A DNA stretch of 64,000 nucleotides from an uncultured Flavobacteriaceae bacterium (lineage in GTDB: Bacteria > Bacteroidota > Bacteroidia > Flavobacteriales > Flavobacteriaceae), in assembly GCA_947502635.1 (NCBI GenBank), contig CANNAN010000017.1, positions 18,864 to 82,863 on the forward strand. Reading direction: 5' to 3'. The stretch's first letter is position 1. Every line of letters begins with the position of its first letter. Of this stretch, positions 41,794 through 53,400 are shown piece after piece. The position numbers and the translations under genes are program-made. The notes under the pieces were generated by a model. The model saw only the letters and a list, made by a program, of their open reading frames with translations. It had not been told where the DNA came from and searched no databases.

Positions 41794-44700
41794 TTACCTT
41801 TTATAATTAAAAACGGATGGGGAAGAATTATTATTTGTAACGATTATTGTGTTTTGGCTATTATCCTCTTGTTCAATATAATTAATATCTCTACTATCAA
41901 GGGGTACATAGAACCCGCTTTGCGAAGGTGACATGAAATGAAAATTGTTCTTGCCATTTCCTAAAAGTACGGCACCAATGCCTGCATCATAACGTGTGGT
42001 CTCAATTTCTACACCATAATGATTGCCAACAGTAATAATATCTTTATAGCCATCATTATTAACGTCTAATACCAACGATGATTTGATAGGGGATGTTTGA
42101 ACTTGTATTGGAAGCGGTTGTTTTAGTAATTGACCGCCTTCATTTATTAAAATAATGCTTTCAAAATTATGGATTTCATATATAACCGCATCACCTACTT
42201 TATCTTCGGGTAAAATGTCTAATAATTTGGAAGATGCGAAACTATTAAAATCTTTGAATTTATCTGCAACATAAGGCATTTGTTGGCTTGTACACTCCCT
42301 TCCTCTTACAGGTACGTAATCGTTTTTATAAAATTTAGCTAATACGATATCATTGGTTCCATTGTTATCAAAGTCGTTAGCGTATACCTTAAAGGGGTGT
42401 TCTTTGGTTGCTTTAAATTTATTATTTTTCCCAAGGTTTCCTATAATATAATCGTTATCACCATCATTATCCAGATCACTAGCTGTTATAGACCACCACA
42501 AACCTCTGGTGTCTTTAAGTCCATGTTTTTCCGAACTATTTATAAATGTCCCTTCTTTGTTTTCTAAAACTATAATCTCCATCCATTCTCCAACTAACAT
42601 CAAATCGGCGTCATTATCGCCATCAATATCTGTAAAAACAGCATCGGTAACTAATCCAATATTTTCAAGGTCTGGAGCAGTTTTATGAGGCGCTTTTTTA
42701 AATATGCCATTATCGTTAATAAGCAAATAGCTGCTTGCGGGAAAAGGATATTGTCTGGCAATAAGTCGTGTGCCAACAAATAGATCTAAATCACCATCTG
42801 CATCAATATCAGATGCTTTCACGCATTGAGAACTTTCAAAAATAGAAGGCAACCCATGATCACTTTTAACAAATGCGCCCTGTCCGTTATTTATATATAA
42901 TCTATCTTTTAATAAAGTATCTCCTTGTTTAAATTCATTACCCCCACTAGCAACAAACAAATCTTGATCATTATCTCCATCCACATCTAAAAATAGTGCG
43001 CCTAAATCTTCAGAGTCTTTATCATTATCCCAAGGTTGCGATATGCTTTTATTGAATTGGCCATTGGTGTTTTGAAGATAGAGTATACCGCTTTGCCCTG
43101 CTGCTGCTCCAATAAATAAATCTTCCAACCCATCGCCGTTAACATCTGCAACAGTAGAGAAGGGACCGTTTTGAGATAGTTTATGAGGTAGTAAAATCTC
43201 AACTTCAAAATCATTAAACTCATTTTCTTTATGACGATAAGAAATGCCAATATTGGTAGGTTCTATTTGAGTTAATAGTGGTTGTATTTCTTCAACTTGT
43301 TTTGTTGTGGTTTTTGCTTTTGAATGTTTAACGGTAAGTGTTGTGTTTGCATTTATATTTTCAAATACATTCATTTTTCCATCTGGCCATAGCACTTCCA
43401 CTTTGTCAACGTTCACATCTTTACCCAATCCAAAAAACAAGCCAGGCTCTATCGAAGATAAATAGCCTCTGGTCACTGAATTTTCTAAAACCTGCATCTT
43501 ACCATTATGATGAATAGTTGCTTTAGCCCCGTAACCAAATGTGTTTTTATCAGAACCTTCTAGATTAATCTTTAAGAAATTACCAGTCGCTTTGTTTTCA
43601 TAAACGAATGCTAAAGCGTCCATGTTATTTGTAACAACATCTAAATCGCCATCATTATCCAGATCTCCATAAGCTATTCCGCTTGAGAAACTTGGGGTTT
43701 CAAAACCCCAATCTTTTGTAACCTTTTCAAACTGAAGGTTTCCTTTGTTATTATAAACATAATTAGAAATAGGCTGGGACGGTGTATTTTTACTTATTTT
43801 GAAAAATTCTTGCGTCGATATATTAGGATCTAGATTGGTTACAATAGCCATATAGTCGTTATTTCTAACATCTTTTTTAACGCCATTAGATATGATTATA
43901 TCCTTTAAACCATCATTATCTAAATCTACAAATAACCCACCCCAGCTCCAATCGGTTTTGGCAACTCCAGCCATATTAGCAACATCAGAAAAACTACCAG
44001 CACCTGTATTAATTTGTAACGTATTTGACATATATTGATGATGCTTTCCTAAATGAACGAGTTGATTGAAATTTTCGGTTGACATAGAGCCCATGTTGGT
44101 TTTTGATCGAAAATGATCCTCAGCAGCCATTTCTAATGTGATAATATCTATCAACCCATCGTTATTTATATCGCCCGCATCAGAGCCCATACTGAATCTG
44201 GAAATATGTTTTAAATTTTCATTAATCACATTTCGAAACGTGCCGTCTCCATTATTATAATACATAAAGTCTGGTTCATCATAGTCATTTGCAACATATA
44301 AGTCGGTCCATCCATCGTTATTAAAATCGGCAGCATTAACACTTAATCCATATGCGAAAACTCTTGAAATACCTGCGTATTCTGAGATATCACGATATCT
44401 TCCGCTGTCATTTATATATAATTTATGCGTAAAGAATTTATAACTGTCTTCCGTAATCGTATAACGTATAAACAGTTTTTGGTCTGCTGGTTGGTTGACT
44501 TGATACATATCCAAATCACCATCATTATCCATATCAAAAAAGACGGCTTGGGTAGAATATCCAGCATCTGCAAGCCCATAAGCCATAGCCGACTCTGTAA
44601 ACGTAAGATCTTGATTATTTATGTAAAGTAGATTTTTACGCTGCTCAGGATTCATAAATTCTCCATTTCTGCTAACGTAAATATCGAGAAAACCATCTGA

Positions 44701-45090
44701 ATTTACATCGGCCATTGTTACGCCCCATGACCATCCTGAAACTCTGGCAGCTCTTGATTTCTTAGTAATGTTTTCAAATTGAAAATGACCTTTATTTAAG
44801 TAAAGTCTATCACTTACCTGGTTGCCACAAAAAAATATATCTGATAAACCATCATTATTTATATCGCCTATTGCGACTCCTGCACCATTATATATTTGGG
44901 AATAATAAAAGTGATTAAAGTTTTCGGTCTCTTTAATAGAATTATTAAAATCTATACCTGTTTTTTCTGAAGAAAGTAATTCAAACCCGCCAACTAATGT
45001 TTCTGCACATAGCGGGCGTTTCGATTTTTGGCAAGACATGATTACAATCAATATCAATATTGTGACATAATTGGGTTTAATTCTGTTCAT
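41794..45090 (-). CDS. VCBS/FG-GAP-repeat lipoprotein with ASPIC/UnbV domain
   Basis: 1098 aa. Lipoprotein signal MNRIKPNYVTILILIVIMSCQK (Cys about residue 20). Many FG-GAP/VCBS Asp-rich motifs (DINNDGLSDIFF, DMDNDGDLDMYQ, DFNNDGWTDLYVA, DLDNDGDLDVVTNN), which bind calcium in beta-propellers. In the middle, about residues 505-595, is ASPIC/UnbV (YLSSIEPGLFFGLGKDVNVDKVEVLWPDGK). These proteins occur in Bacteroidota polysaccharide loci and may bind glycans or host surfaces. Gene spacing is loose (201 bases upstream, no motif), so it is probably a separate transcript. Confidence 0.82.
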   Translation of the reverse strand: MNRIKPNYVTILILIVIMSCQKSKRPLCAETLVGGFELLSSEKTGIDFNNSIKETENFNHFYYSQIYNGAGVAIGDINNDGLSDIFFCGNQVSDRLYLNKGHFQFENITKKSRAARVSGWSWGVTMADVNSDGFLDIYVSRNGEFMNPEQRKNLLYINNQDLTFTESAMAYGLADAGYSTQAVFFDMDNDGDLDMYQVNQPADQKLFIRYTITEDSYKFFTHKLYINDSGRYRDISEYAGISRVFAYGLSVNAADFNNDGWTDLYVANDYDEPDFMYYNNGDGTFRNVINENLKHISRFSMGSDAGDINNDGLIDIITLEMAAEDHFRSKTNMGSMSTENFNQLVHLGKHHQYMSNTLQINTGAGSFSDVANMAGVAKTDWSWGGLFVDLDNDGLKDIIISNGVKKDVRNNDYMAIVTNLDPNISTQEFFKISKNTPSQPISNYVYNNKGNLQFEKVTKDWGFETPSFSSGIAYGDLDNDGDLDVVTNNMDALAFVYENKATGNFLKINLEGSDKNTFGYGAKATIHHNGKMQVLENSVTRGYLSSIEPGLFFGLGKDVNVDKVEVLWPDGKMNVFENINANTTLTVKHSKAKTTTKQVEEIQPLLTQIEPTNIGISYRHKENEFNDFEVEILLPHKLSQNGPFSTVADVNGDGLEDLFIGAAAGQSGILYLQNTNGQFNKSISQPWDNDKDSEDLGALFLDVDGDNDQDLFVASGGNEFKQGDTLLKDRLYINNGQGAFVKSDHGLPSIFESSQCVKASDIDADGDLDLFVGTRLIARQYPFPASSYLLINDNGIFKKAPHKTAPDLENIGLVTDAVFTDIDGDNDADLMLVGEWMEIIVLENKEGTFINSSEKHGLKDTRGLWWSITASDLDNDGDNDYIIGNLGKNNKFKATKEHPFKVYANDFDNNGTNDIVLAKFYKNDYVPVRGRECTSQQMPYVADKFKDFNSFASSKLLDILPEDKVGDAVIYEIHNFESIILINEGGQLLKQPLPIQVQTSPIKSSLVLDVNNDGYKDIITVGNHYGVEIETTRYDAGIGAVLLGNGKNNFHFMSPSQSGFYVPLDSRDINYIEQEDNSQNTIIVTNNNSSPSVFNYKR

Positions 45091-45291
45091 TACCTTTATG
45101 AGTTAGAAATTTATTTAATGTAAGAAAATTATGGTTACTAAAAAAAGCTTTTACTGGTTTTAAATGTAGTTAAAGCTATATGTTTTAGTGTGTCAAACTT
45201 CTACACAAACCAGCTGGTAGGTTTTATGAATTTACACTAATTCATTTTACAATGTTTTATATTTTTGTATTTCACGAAGCAAATTATTTGC

Positions 45292-46176
45292 CTAAAACTT
45301 CAACTTTTCATTTTTATCCCATAATCCCCAATACGCTCCTACATCTCCTTCGTCTCCTACTTTCCATGATTCATCAAAAGATGAAAAATAAAACATATCA
45401 ATATCATCATCGTTAGACCATATTTGTGAGTTTATAAAATACTTTACAGCATTGTCTTCAGATGGAAGTGCGCCTTGAAGCCCTTCACCAAAAGAAGGCC
45501 ATCCTGTTTCGGTTATAATAACTTTTTTTCCGTTTCCAGCACTTTTAGCCTGATTATACATATCTCTCATATAAACCAAAGCATATTCTTGACTGCAGCC
45601 CTCCCAATAAGGATAGCAATTAGCTAAAATAACATCACAAGCTTCTGTAATTCTTGGTCTGTGACTAAACTCATAATAAGCGTCTACATACCCTATTGGC
45701 ACATCTGGAATAGCTGCTTTAACTTCATGCATAAAAACTAAAAGTTCATCTTCGGTTAAATCTCCTCTATACATCACTTCGTTACCAACAGCAGCAATAT
45801 CTACATAACCTTCTTTTGCTAAGTCTATAAGTCCTGCAATCTCTTTTTTATTGATCTCTGCATCATCACCTAACCAGGCGCCTACTAAGGTTTTAATACC
45901 ATATTCTTTAGCAATACGTGGTATCGCCTCATTGCCATCTGTACAAGAAAAAGAACGAATCCATTTTGTATACGGTTTTATGATTTTCATACGGCGCCTA
46001 ATTTGCTTTTCAGTGATTTGATCCCCTGGTTCTTGACCTTCTTCATAAGGGCTGAAACATAACCCATGCATTCTATTTTTTAATACTCTTTTAAATAGGT
46101 TATGTAAACCTTTCGGAGTTTTATCATCAAGATTTAAACCTGCTAACGATCTTATTTTATCTACTCTGTACGACAT
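45292..46176 (-). CDS. GH17-like beta-1,3-glucan hydrolase or transglycosidase, cytoplasmic
   Basis: 294 aa, no signal peptide. GH17 features: AAVGNEVMYRGD (acid/base Glu133) and VIITETGWPSFG (nucleophile Glu223), with FCFSPYEEGQEP near the start and MFYFSSFDESWK near the end. It lacks export, unlike the second GH17 in the locus, so it should act inside the cell on imported laminari-oligosaccharides or as a transglycosidase. It is the last gene of a five-gene run (GH149, GH17, GH30, MFS, GH17), 14 bases after the MFS gene. Confidence 0.85.
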   Translation of the reverse strand: MSYRVDKIRSLAGLNLDDKTPKGLHNLFKRVLKNRMHGLCFSPYEEGQEPGDQITEKQIRRRMKIIKPYTKWIRSFSCTDGNEAIPRIAKEYGIKTLVGAWLGDDAEINKKEIAGLIDLAKEGYVDIAAVGNEVMYRGDLTEDELLVFMHEVKAAIPDVPIGYVDAYYEFSHRPRITEACDVILANCYPYWEGCSQEYALVYMRDMYNQAKSAGNGKKVIITETGWPSFGEGLQGALPSEDNAVKYFINSQIWSNDDDIDMFYFSSFDESWKVGDEGDVGAYWGLWDKNEKLKF

Positions 46177-46190
46177 ATTATATTAATTTT

Positions 46191-47621
46191 CTAAAGTTCT
46201 CCTCTGCGTTTTACCAATTCTATTTTAATTTCTCGAGCTCTCTTTTCATCCAGACTATATTTCCACATTACCCAAATAGCTAATGCAGCAGTAATAACTG
46301 GAATTACGATATCTGCAATTCTTAAATTAGTCATAGTCTCACCCGTTTGTTGTGCGGCATTTCCATCGAAGCCTACCACTTTTAATACTAAACCACCTAA
46401 AACTAAGGCCAAGGCTTGCCCCAATTTTACCATCCACCAATAGATCGCACCAAATGTTCCCTCTTTACGAGGCATCCCATTATTTAACTCATCTAAATCG
46501 CATACATCTGCAGTCATACTCATCATTAACGTAAATAGACCACCTAAACCAAAGGCAATAAATGGAAGAGGCATAAAGATTAACCAGGGATTTCCTGGAT
46601 CGAAGGCCCACCATTTAAGAATATAACCTATAATAGAAATGAATGTAGAAATTATAAAGGCTTTTCTTTTTCCCCAATTATTTGCGATCCATGAAATAAT
46701 AGGAATCACTATAAATGCCGTTAAAAATGCGGTTACAGTAGAAAACCATGCAGGCCAATTTCCTGCTGAGCCAAAGTCGCCATCAAACATGTAATAAACG
46801 ATAATAAAGAAACTGAATGAAGCCACCATTTGAAAGCCATTAAATACCAAAAACGTCGCACCACAAAGCTTCATGAAGGGCTTGTTTTTAGAAACTTGAA
46901 CAATGCCTTTAAAAAGGTCTTTTAAATTAGAAAACATCGTTTTAAATGTGATTTTCTTTCTGTTTTCCATATGCGAAGAATCAATACCTTTACAGAAAAG
47001 AGCTGGTAACACGCCTAAAACAATACAAATTCCACCTACAATTACAGAAAGCTGTTGAACGCCTATGGCCTGTGTTTCAAATATATTAGGGTTTGCAATA
47101 AGTACCCAAAACCAAGGCACAACCATCCATGCAATTTGGGCAACTGTTTGTGAAAAAGCCATAAGACGCGTACGTTCATTATAATCTGAAGTCATTTCAT
47201 AACCCAAACCAATTAATGGCGTAGCGAACATGGTATTACCAATTAAGAAAACCATTGATAAGATTAAGAAATACCAGAAGTTAAACATTTGTGTGTTCTC
47301 TGGGTCTAGTTGCCATAATACAGCAAACAGAACACCACTTAAAATAGCACCAATAAAAATATAAGGTCTTCTACGTCCCCACCTTGACTTTGTATTGTCT
47401 GAAATAAAGCCCATAATAGGATCTGTAAGGGCATCAAAAATACGAGGTAAACCACCTAGTAAGCCCGCTAAAAAAGGATCCATCCCGAAGGCCGTTAGCA
47501 AAAAGAACATAAATATAGCCAAGGATCCTGGCAATAAGTTAAGAACTAGGTGACCCGCACCAAATGCCATTTTCTGACCGAATGGCACTCTATCTTTCAT
47601 GGGCGTTTCGTGATGTGTCAT
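46191..47621 (-). CDS. GPH-type MFS sugar:cation symporter
   Basis: 476 aa with 12 predicted membrane helices. VPFGQKMAFGAGHLVLNLLPG, ALTDPIMGFISDNTKSRWGRRRPYI (the GPH loop 2-3 signature) and RLMAFSQTVAQIAW are typical of glycoside-pentoside-hexuronide symporters. In this locus it would import gluco-oligosaccharides across the inner membrane with Na+ or H+. It lies between the GH30 and cytoplasmic GH17 genes with 14 to 25 base gaps. Confidence 0.9.
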   Translation of the reverse strand: MTHHETPMKDRVPFGQKMAFGAGHLVLNLLPGSLAIFMFFLLTAFGMDPFLAGLLGGLPRIFDALTDPIMGFISDNTKSRWGRRRPYIFIGAILSGVLFAVLWQLDPENTQMFNFWYFLILSMVFLIGNTMFATPLIGLGYEMTSDYNERTRLMAFSQTVAQIAWMVVPWFWVLIANPNIFETQAIGVQQLSVIVGGICIVLGVLPALFCKGIDSSHMENRKKITFKTMFSNLKDLFKGIVQVSKNKPFMKLCGATFLVFNGFQMVASFSFFIIVYYMFDGDFGSAGNWPAWFSTVTAFLTAFIVIPIISWIANNWGKRKAFIISTFISIIGYILKWWAFDPGNPWLIFMPLPFIAFGLGGLFTLMMSMTADVCDLDELNNGMPRKEGTFGAIYWWMVKLGQALALVLGGLVLKVVGFDGNAAQQTGETMTNLRIADIVIPVITAALAIWVMWKYSLDEKRAREIKIELVKRRGEL

Positions 47622-47646
47622 AATTATTTTATTTTTAGTTAGTCTA

Positions 47647-49140
47647 TTATAATGCTTCAGGAATCACAATAGTTTGAATAGCCTGAGCATCTATTGAAAA
47701 TTTCACTGTTTTTTCATTCATTGATAGGTTGATACTTTTTGGGGTTTCTGTTTCATTAAAAATGACAAGAGCAATGTTTCCGTTTGGATTGGTTACAGCA
47801 GTCACCATGAGTTTGTCATCAGAGTTTTCAACTCCAATAACTTTTGCGCCTGGTCTTATATATTTACTAAAGTGTGCCATGGTGTAGTAGATAGGTGTGA
47901 AATAAACTTCATCGGCATCAGGGTCAACAATTACAGGAGCTACACACCAATTCTCAAACCAATTGGGACCTCCTTGTCTATCTAAAACCATATTCCAGTC
48001 TACCCAACCATCAACCCAGTTGTTTAAACATCCAATAATGTCTCTGGCATACCGATTTACTGGTGCGTACTTTGGATGTAAATATTTTTCTTCTTCAGAA
48101 GCCCAATCCCAACCCCAATCTGTGGCTTCTTTACTCCAGTACCAAGCATCGTCTTGCCATTTAGGTACTTCAGAATCTACGCAGCCTTCGGTTTCTATTA
48201 AGTATTTATCAGGCGCTTTATTATGTGCATATTGCAAAGCTTCTGGGAAATAATCATAAGTACTTTCATACCAGTGTATCGCAGTGCCATCAAAATATTT
48301 TGAAGATGCTTCGTCTTTATACATTTCATCGACCCATTCTTTTAAGCCTGCTCTATTTTGATCGTACCCTAGAATTATTTTGTAACCTTTTCCATCAGCT
48401 TCCAGTTTTGGACCTAAATGATGTTGCACGAAATGGGTCATTTCTTGAGGTGTAAAATGCATGCTTTCCCAGTTGTTACCATTTCCATGAGGTTCGTTTT
48501 CAACTGTAAACCCCCAAATGTCTATGCCTTCTGCTTTGTAGGCATCTAAATATTTAGAGAAGAATAATGCCCAGGTATCATAATATTCAGGAAGTAGTTT
48601 GCCTCCAACCCAGTTATTATTATCTTTCATCCATGGCGCTGCAGTCCAGGGTGACGCAAATATTTTAAATCCATCTTCAGATATCGCTAATGCATCCTTT
48701 ATCATTGGGATGAGGTCATCCATATCTTCTTCAATAGTAAAATGTTCTAAATTTTTATCGCCTTCTATGGGGGAATATGAATAGTTTGTTAGTGAAAAAT
48801 CACATGAATTCATGTGTGTTCTGGTTAAAGAATATCTAGCGCCGTCTTTGGCAAAATAGGCACGCAAAATAGTATCTCTATTTGCTTTACTTAATTTGTT
48901 GAGTAAGTAAGCTGAAGACTCTGTAAAAGCACCTCCAAAACCAGAAATTGTTTGAAAGGTTTGTTCAGGAATGAGCTTTATAGTCACTTTTGTGTCTGCA
49001 GCAGGAAATTCAGTGATTTTAGTCAATTGATTTCCTTTTGCTGAGGTTTCAAAAATGTCAACCTGTAATTTGTTATCTGTTTTATTGCAACTCATCATTG
49101 TAAATACTAGACAGTAGACATAATATTTTAAAAGTTTCAT
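47647..49140 (-). CDS. GH30-family glucosidase/beta-1,6-glucanase, lipoprotein
   Basis: About 497 aa from ATG 49140. The longer frame overlaps the upstream gene and lacks a signal peptide. Lipobox FTMMSCNKT (Cys18). The GH30 TIM barrel has GFTVENEPHG (acid/base Glu216) and YLIETEGC (nucleophile Glu318), with GGAFTESSAYLLNKLS near the N-terminus. In marine Bacteroidota GH30_1/3 enzymes in such loci are beta-1,6-glucanases that remove the branches of laminarin, but beta-glucosidase cannot be excluded. It is anchored in the outer membrane or inner membrane facing the periplasm. It starts 19 bases after the GH17 stop. Confidence 0.85.
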   Translation of the reverse strand: MKLLKYYVYCLVFTMMSCNKTDNKLQVDIFETSAKGNQLTKITEFPAADTKVTIKLIPEQTFQTISGFGGAFTESSAYLLNKLSKANRDTILRAYFAKDGARYSLTRTHMNSCDFSLTNYSYSPIEGDKNLEHFTIEEDMDDLIPMIKDALAISEDGFKIFASPWTAAPWMKDNNNWVGGKLLPEYYDTWALFFSKYLDAYKAEGIDIWGFTVENEPHGNGNNWESMHFTPQEMTHFVQHHLGPKLEADGKGYKIILGYDQNRAGLKEWVDEMYKDEASSKYFDGTAIHWYESTYDYFPEALQYAHNKAPDKYLIETEGCVDSEVPKWQDDAWYWSKEATDWGWDWASEEEKYLHPKYAPVNRYARDIIGCLNNWVDGWVDWNMVLDRQGGPNWFENWCVAPVIVDPDADEVYFTPIYYTMAHFSKYIRPGAKVIGVENSDDKLMVTAVTNPNGNIALVIFNETETPKSINLSMNEKTVKFSIDAQAIQTIVIPEAL

Positions 49141-49159
49141 AGTCATTATATTATAAATT

Positions 49160-50449
49160 TTAATGGGACACACTAAACTCCGCAGGAGTTGGAGGCACTA
49201 AAACGTTTTGCATTAAAGCGACTTTGTCTCCATTGTATGTTTTCGTTATTGGGTTTCCATCTCTTGTTAATCCATCGAATACACCCTTATCAACCAGATC
49301 CCAAAGTGCGTATTTTGCCTGCCCTTTTAAATTGATTAAACCAAAATGGTTTTCCGATCCTAATTTATTAGCAGCATCTTTCCATCGTTCGTCAAAAGCC
49401 TCAAAATAGAAGCAAGAAATATTCGCTTTGTTAGTCCAATCTCTTATCAATTCATGGTAACGGCCAGATTTATATTCGTCTGTCGCCCTCGATCCTTTTA
49501 CGCCATAATGCCCATTAGATACTGTAGCCCAACCCGTTTCACCTATGTGTATGGGTTTCTTTACACCTAAACTTTTTATATAGTTTGAAACACTATCGTA
49601 TTGTTTTTTTGAAAAATTTAGAGCACGTTGCATGGCAGACTCAATCTTTTCTTGGTCAGAAAGATTGTTCTCGTTTTCTGGTGCTAACCAAAAAGCAGGA
49701 TTATAGTGTGAGTTATGCATAGGATAGGTATGCATAGAAACATAATCGACTGCCTTGATTAGTTTTTCTAAATCTTTGGTATGGTAACTAGGATCACCAC
49801 CACCCCAAGAAGAAAAATCATCTGAACTTGTTATCCATAATGTTTCTGGAAGCTCTCCAGAGGTCTTTAATTTCTGTAAGTGATTCACCCATTTTAATAT
49901 CACATTTGGGCGTACAAAATAACTTGTTGCCCAATTTACCATAGCTTCATTTCCAACAGCAATTATTTTTACGATATCTGGATATGCTTTTGCTAAAGAG
50001 ACAGCTCTGTCAATTTCGGCTGCGTTGGCTTCACTTTCTATTTCATGATTTGGTGCTTTATCTGTCCAAGCATTTTGGCAATCTATCCAAGCACCCAACA
50101 TCATGTACATTTCAAAATTAGAGTCTTCGCTTTTTAATGCTCTTATGGCTTTTAGTATATTGGGAGCTTGTTGCAGTTGCACGTTATAGGTTCGCAATAT
50201 TTTAATACCCATTGCAGCTAAAATTTTCATATCTTCTTTTAGCTCTGGAATGGTTGGTTGTATTTCTCTGGATACTTGCCTATAACCTCCATAAGAAATA
50301 GCTAAGTATTTGGGATTACCTAAAATATCTGCTGCAGTTAAATGGTTCTCTTTAATCACTTTTTCTGTTACTTTTTTAGACTTATTTGCACATCCTATTG
50401 TTGCAATTAAAATGGTTAGTAATAGGACTCTTTTAAAATTAGTTTTCAT
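49160..50449 (-). CDS. GH17 beta-1,3-glucanase, lipoprotein
   Basis: 429 aa. Lipobox IATIGCANKS (Cys20). GH17 catalytic residues: IIAVGNEAMVNW (Glu168) and PIHIGETGWATV (Glu304). LRTYNVQL matches the conserved early strand. It is exported, in contrast with the short GH17 protein at 45292. It would cut beta-1,3-linked glucan backbone or oligosaccharides in the periplasm or on the cell surface. It is 10 bases downstream of the GH149-like gene. Confidence 0.87.
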   Translation of the reverse strand: MKTNFKRVLLLTILIATIGCANKSKKVTEKVIKENHLTAADILGNPKYLAISYGGYRQVSREIQPTIPELKEDMKILAAMGIKILRTYNVQLQQAPNILKAIRALKSEDSNFEMYMMLGAWIDCQNAWTDKAPNHEIESEANAAEIDRAVSLAKAYPDIVKIIAVGNEAMVNWATSYFVRPNVILKWVNHLQKLKTSGELPETLWITSSDDFSSWGGGDPSYHTKDLEKLIKAVDYVSMHTYPMHNSHYNPAFWLAPENENNLSDQEKIESAMQRALNFSKKQYDSVSNYIKSLGVKKPIHIGETGWATVSNGHYGVKGSRATDEYKSGRYHELIRDWTNKANISCFYFEAFDERWKDAANKLGSENHFGLINLKGQAKYALWDLVDKGVFDGLTRDGNPITKTYNGDKVALMQNVLVPPTPAEFSVSH

Positions 50450-50459
50450 TCGTTTGCTT

Positions 50460-53400
50460 TTATCTTTTTAGCAATACATTTATTTGAATTACTTCACCTT
50501 TTCTTTGAAAAATTGACTTTGATATTTCAGAGATAAGACTCAAGTCATCAAAGTTTAATCGTCTGTTGTTATTATAAATGACTTGTAAACTATCTTTATT
50601 TGAAAGTTGATATATAATTGGAACCTGACAGTAGGTAAAGCAAAGCGTATCTGCTTCTAATAGCATTTCCCATTCTATGTTTTTAACATCTATATAGGTG
50701 AAAATTTCTCGATTTTTTAGAAATTCTTCTTTACGTAATAAACGTGGTTTAAATGTGATACGACCGTCGTTTACAAAAACACCTAGTTCTCCAAATCTGC
50801 TTAATACGTCTTCTTTAACCTGACCAGTCATACCAGGTTGCTGAGCGCCTTTGGTAGCTGGTGTATGTGAATAAGGATCTGTTGGGAAGGCGCCGTATAG
50901 TTCGGGTGATTTATGCACACCAATACCTGCATTTATCTCGTAATAATGGTCTAATAATTTTCCTATAAGTTTTTCGCTTTGATTGGTATTTATGGCTAAC
51001 AAACAATTTTCTTGAACTGCTAGTAATAATTTGGAAACCATATGCCAATAAATAGATCCGAGACCTTCGTAACCAAAAAATGTTCCTGAACGGCCTGTGA
51101 AGGATTTATGATCGAAAATGTCTTCAAAAATGTCTAGTAATAATTCGGTGTCTTTTTTTATTAAAGATTGGTAGGAGGTATCTTTAGATAGGTTATCCAG
51201 AGCATCTTTTAAACTTCTTGCGTTGTTGAAATTGCTATTAAAATGATAGTTTCCTAAAACATCTTTTTCTATAATTTGAGTGTCTCCATTTTTCACTAAT
51301 TGCTTTAATAAATTGGACTGCTCTACTTTTTTTGAAGGAATATTATTTTTCTTATCAAATCGAGGCAATTCTTTATCTGGATATAAAATGTAGCTATATT
51401 GATCGCTTCTAAAGAGTACACTCTTTTTTAAACCATTTAATAATGCTAAAGCTTCTTTTGGAGATAGATAACCTGAGCTTAAAGCGGCTACTTGCCCTTC
51501 CAGCATTTCTGGTAAATGAGATATAGACACTTTCTTTTTATTCTCGACGGTCATCAAGTTATAAGCATGGAACATATGGTCTGAACGCTTATTAGCATCA
51601 ATGGTATGTTGTAGATAGGCTTTTGTCGTTTTTATAAAATCTAGAAGCTTTGTTTTTGTTATAGCAGATTTATGGCTTGTAAAGCCATTATTATAAATCG
51701 TTGTTCTATACTTACTTCCTGCTAATCCCAGTCCATCTAAGACTGTTTTTCTATTTTTATCAGATATTTTTCCTGAAAGGATATGTTTATTTGATTGAAG
51801 TGTTGAAACAACTTCATCAAAGTATATATTTAGTTCCTCGGAGATATCAACTTCTTTGGTTTCAGATTTATCAATAATCTTTTCAAAGAAATTTAGAAAG
51901 CGGTTTAAATAATATAATGTTACCATAGAAACACCATTACCAACCAATGCATTGTTGGCGTCATTCCACTCTGGTCTTTGCGTGTTTAACCAAATACCAC
52001 CTTCTGGAATAAAGTTTGATACTTTGGCTAATACGGTCGCAATTAATTTTTCTATTAAATTAACATTATAGATAGCATCGTTTTTATCTGTTAATAAAGT
52101 GCCATCTGCCCCTATTTTTTGTTTCTTTTCATTAATTTTTACATCCAACTCATGATCAAAATCAATAGTGTTTTTAGGATCAATAAGTGTTTCTTGATAA
52201 CTTTTTATTTTATAAGGAACATTAGCATAAACAAAAATGTTTTGATTAAAACGTTCTTCAAGTTTGTTTGGGTGGTGATTTTCTATAAATTCCAGAAACT
52301 TTAAAAGATAAATAATTTGATGATCTCCCCAATATCCAATATATGACCACGGGTCGTTTTCTTCAATAATTTCCCAGTCAAATCCATCTTTTGTAACACG
52401 GTATGGATTGTAGCCTTCAAATGTTGTAGCATTTAAAAACTTATGAATCATATTCTCTATAAACTCTGGATATGAGTGTGCTAAGGCTTCCCAGTTTTGA
52501 AAAATATCTCGCCAGTTTCCTTCGTAATCTAAGATCTTAGAGCCATCAACTTCACTATGAGTATTTATTGAAAACTTATTCCAAGGGCGACTTGGGTCTC
52601 CATGTCTTCTACTAAATTTTAAGGGTAAGTATTCAAAACTAAGTCGCTTAAAAGTATCGTCGACATCTTGTTCTGCCAGGGTTTTTAAGTAATTGAGCGT
52701 GAATAATGTTGGTGAATTCTTTAACTGTTTTTCTTTTTTATTGAAAAACTCTTTATTAGCATTTGCCAGATATTTTACAAAATCTGCCTTTTCTATATTG
52801 TAATTATCATCAAAAATACCGCCACGCATAATATTAAATAGCGTGTTTGAAAAATGTCTTGTATTTATTAAAGGATCTGCTGTGAGTTGTAACCCATCTG
52901 CCGCTGCTGTTAATTGAATTAAATTCTCAGTTCCAGCATCAATATCTTTTTGAATAAGACTAGATATATCTTTTTCATTTTTAATGATTTCTGAAATTTG
53001 ATTAACATCTGAAATAGATTGGTTTACATTAGCAACAAAGAGCCAGTTTTTCTCCGATTTTGATGCTAAATCTATACTGGAAGAGATAAAATAAGCGCCT
53101 TTTTCAGCTTTTACATCAACTTCTTGGATTAAAGGGTTCTTTTTTCTAAAACTATCAAGCTGCAATGACGACATTAAATGCATTGGATTTTCAAGGCCAA
53201 CAGACCAAACGGTGTTAGATTTTAGTGCTTCGCTGGGTTCTGCTTTATCAACTATTATGGCGCTCAATGTGAAAATACCTAAACCAACACTGGGTAATAA
53301 TTCACTTTTTTTGTAAGCATCCACTAAATTACTTCTGCTGTTTTGTAAATCGGAAGTAACGCCTGCTGGTAGAATATTTTGTAATCCGTCTAATAGAGTA

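Noticed and set aside
45186..45225. A third copy of the shared motif upstream of the VCBS-repeat gene
   Set aside because: Only a short CTACACAAACCAG resemblance; it does not align beyond chance.
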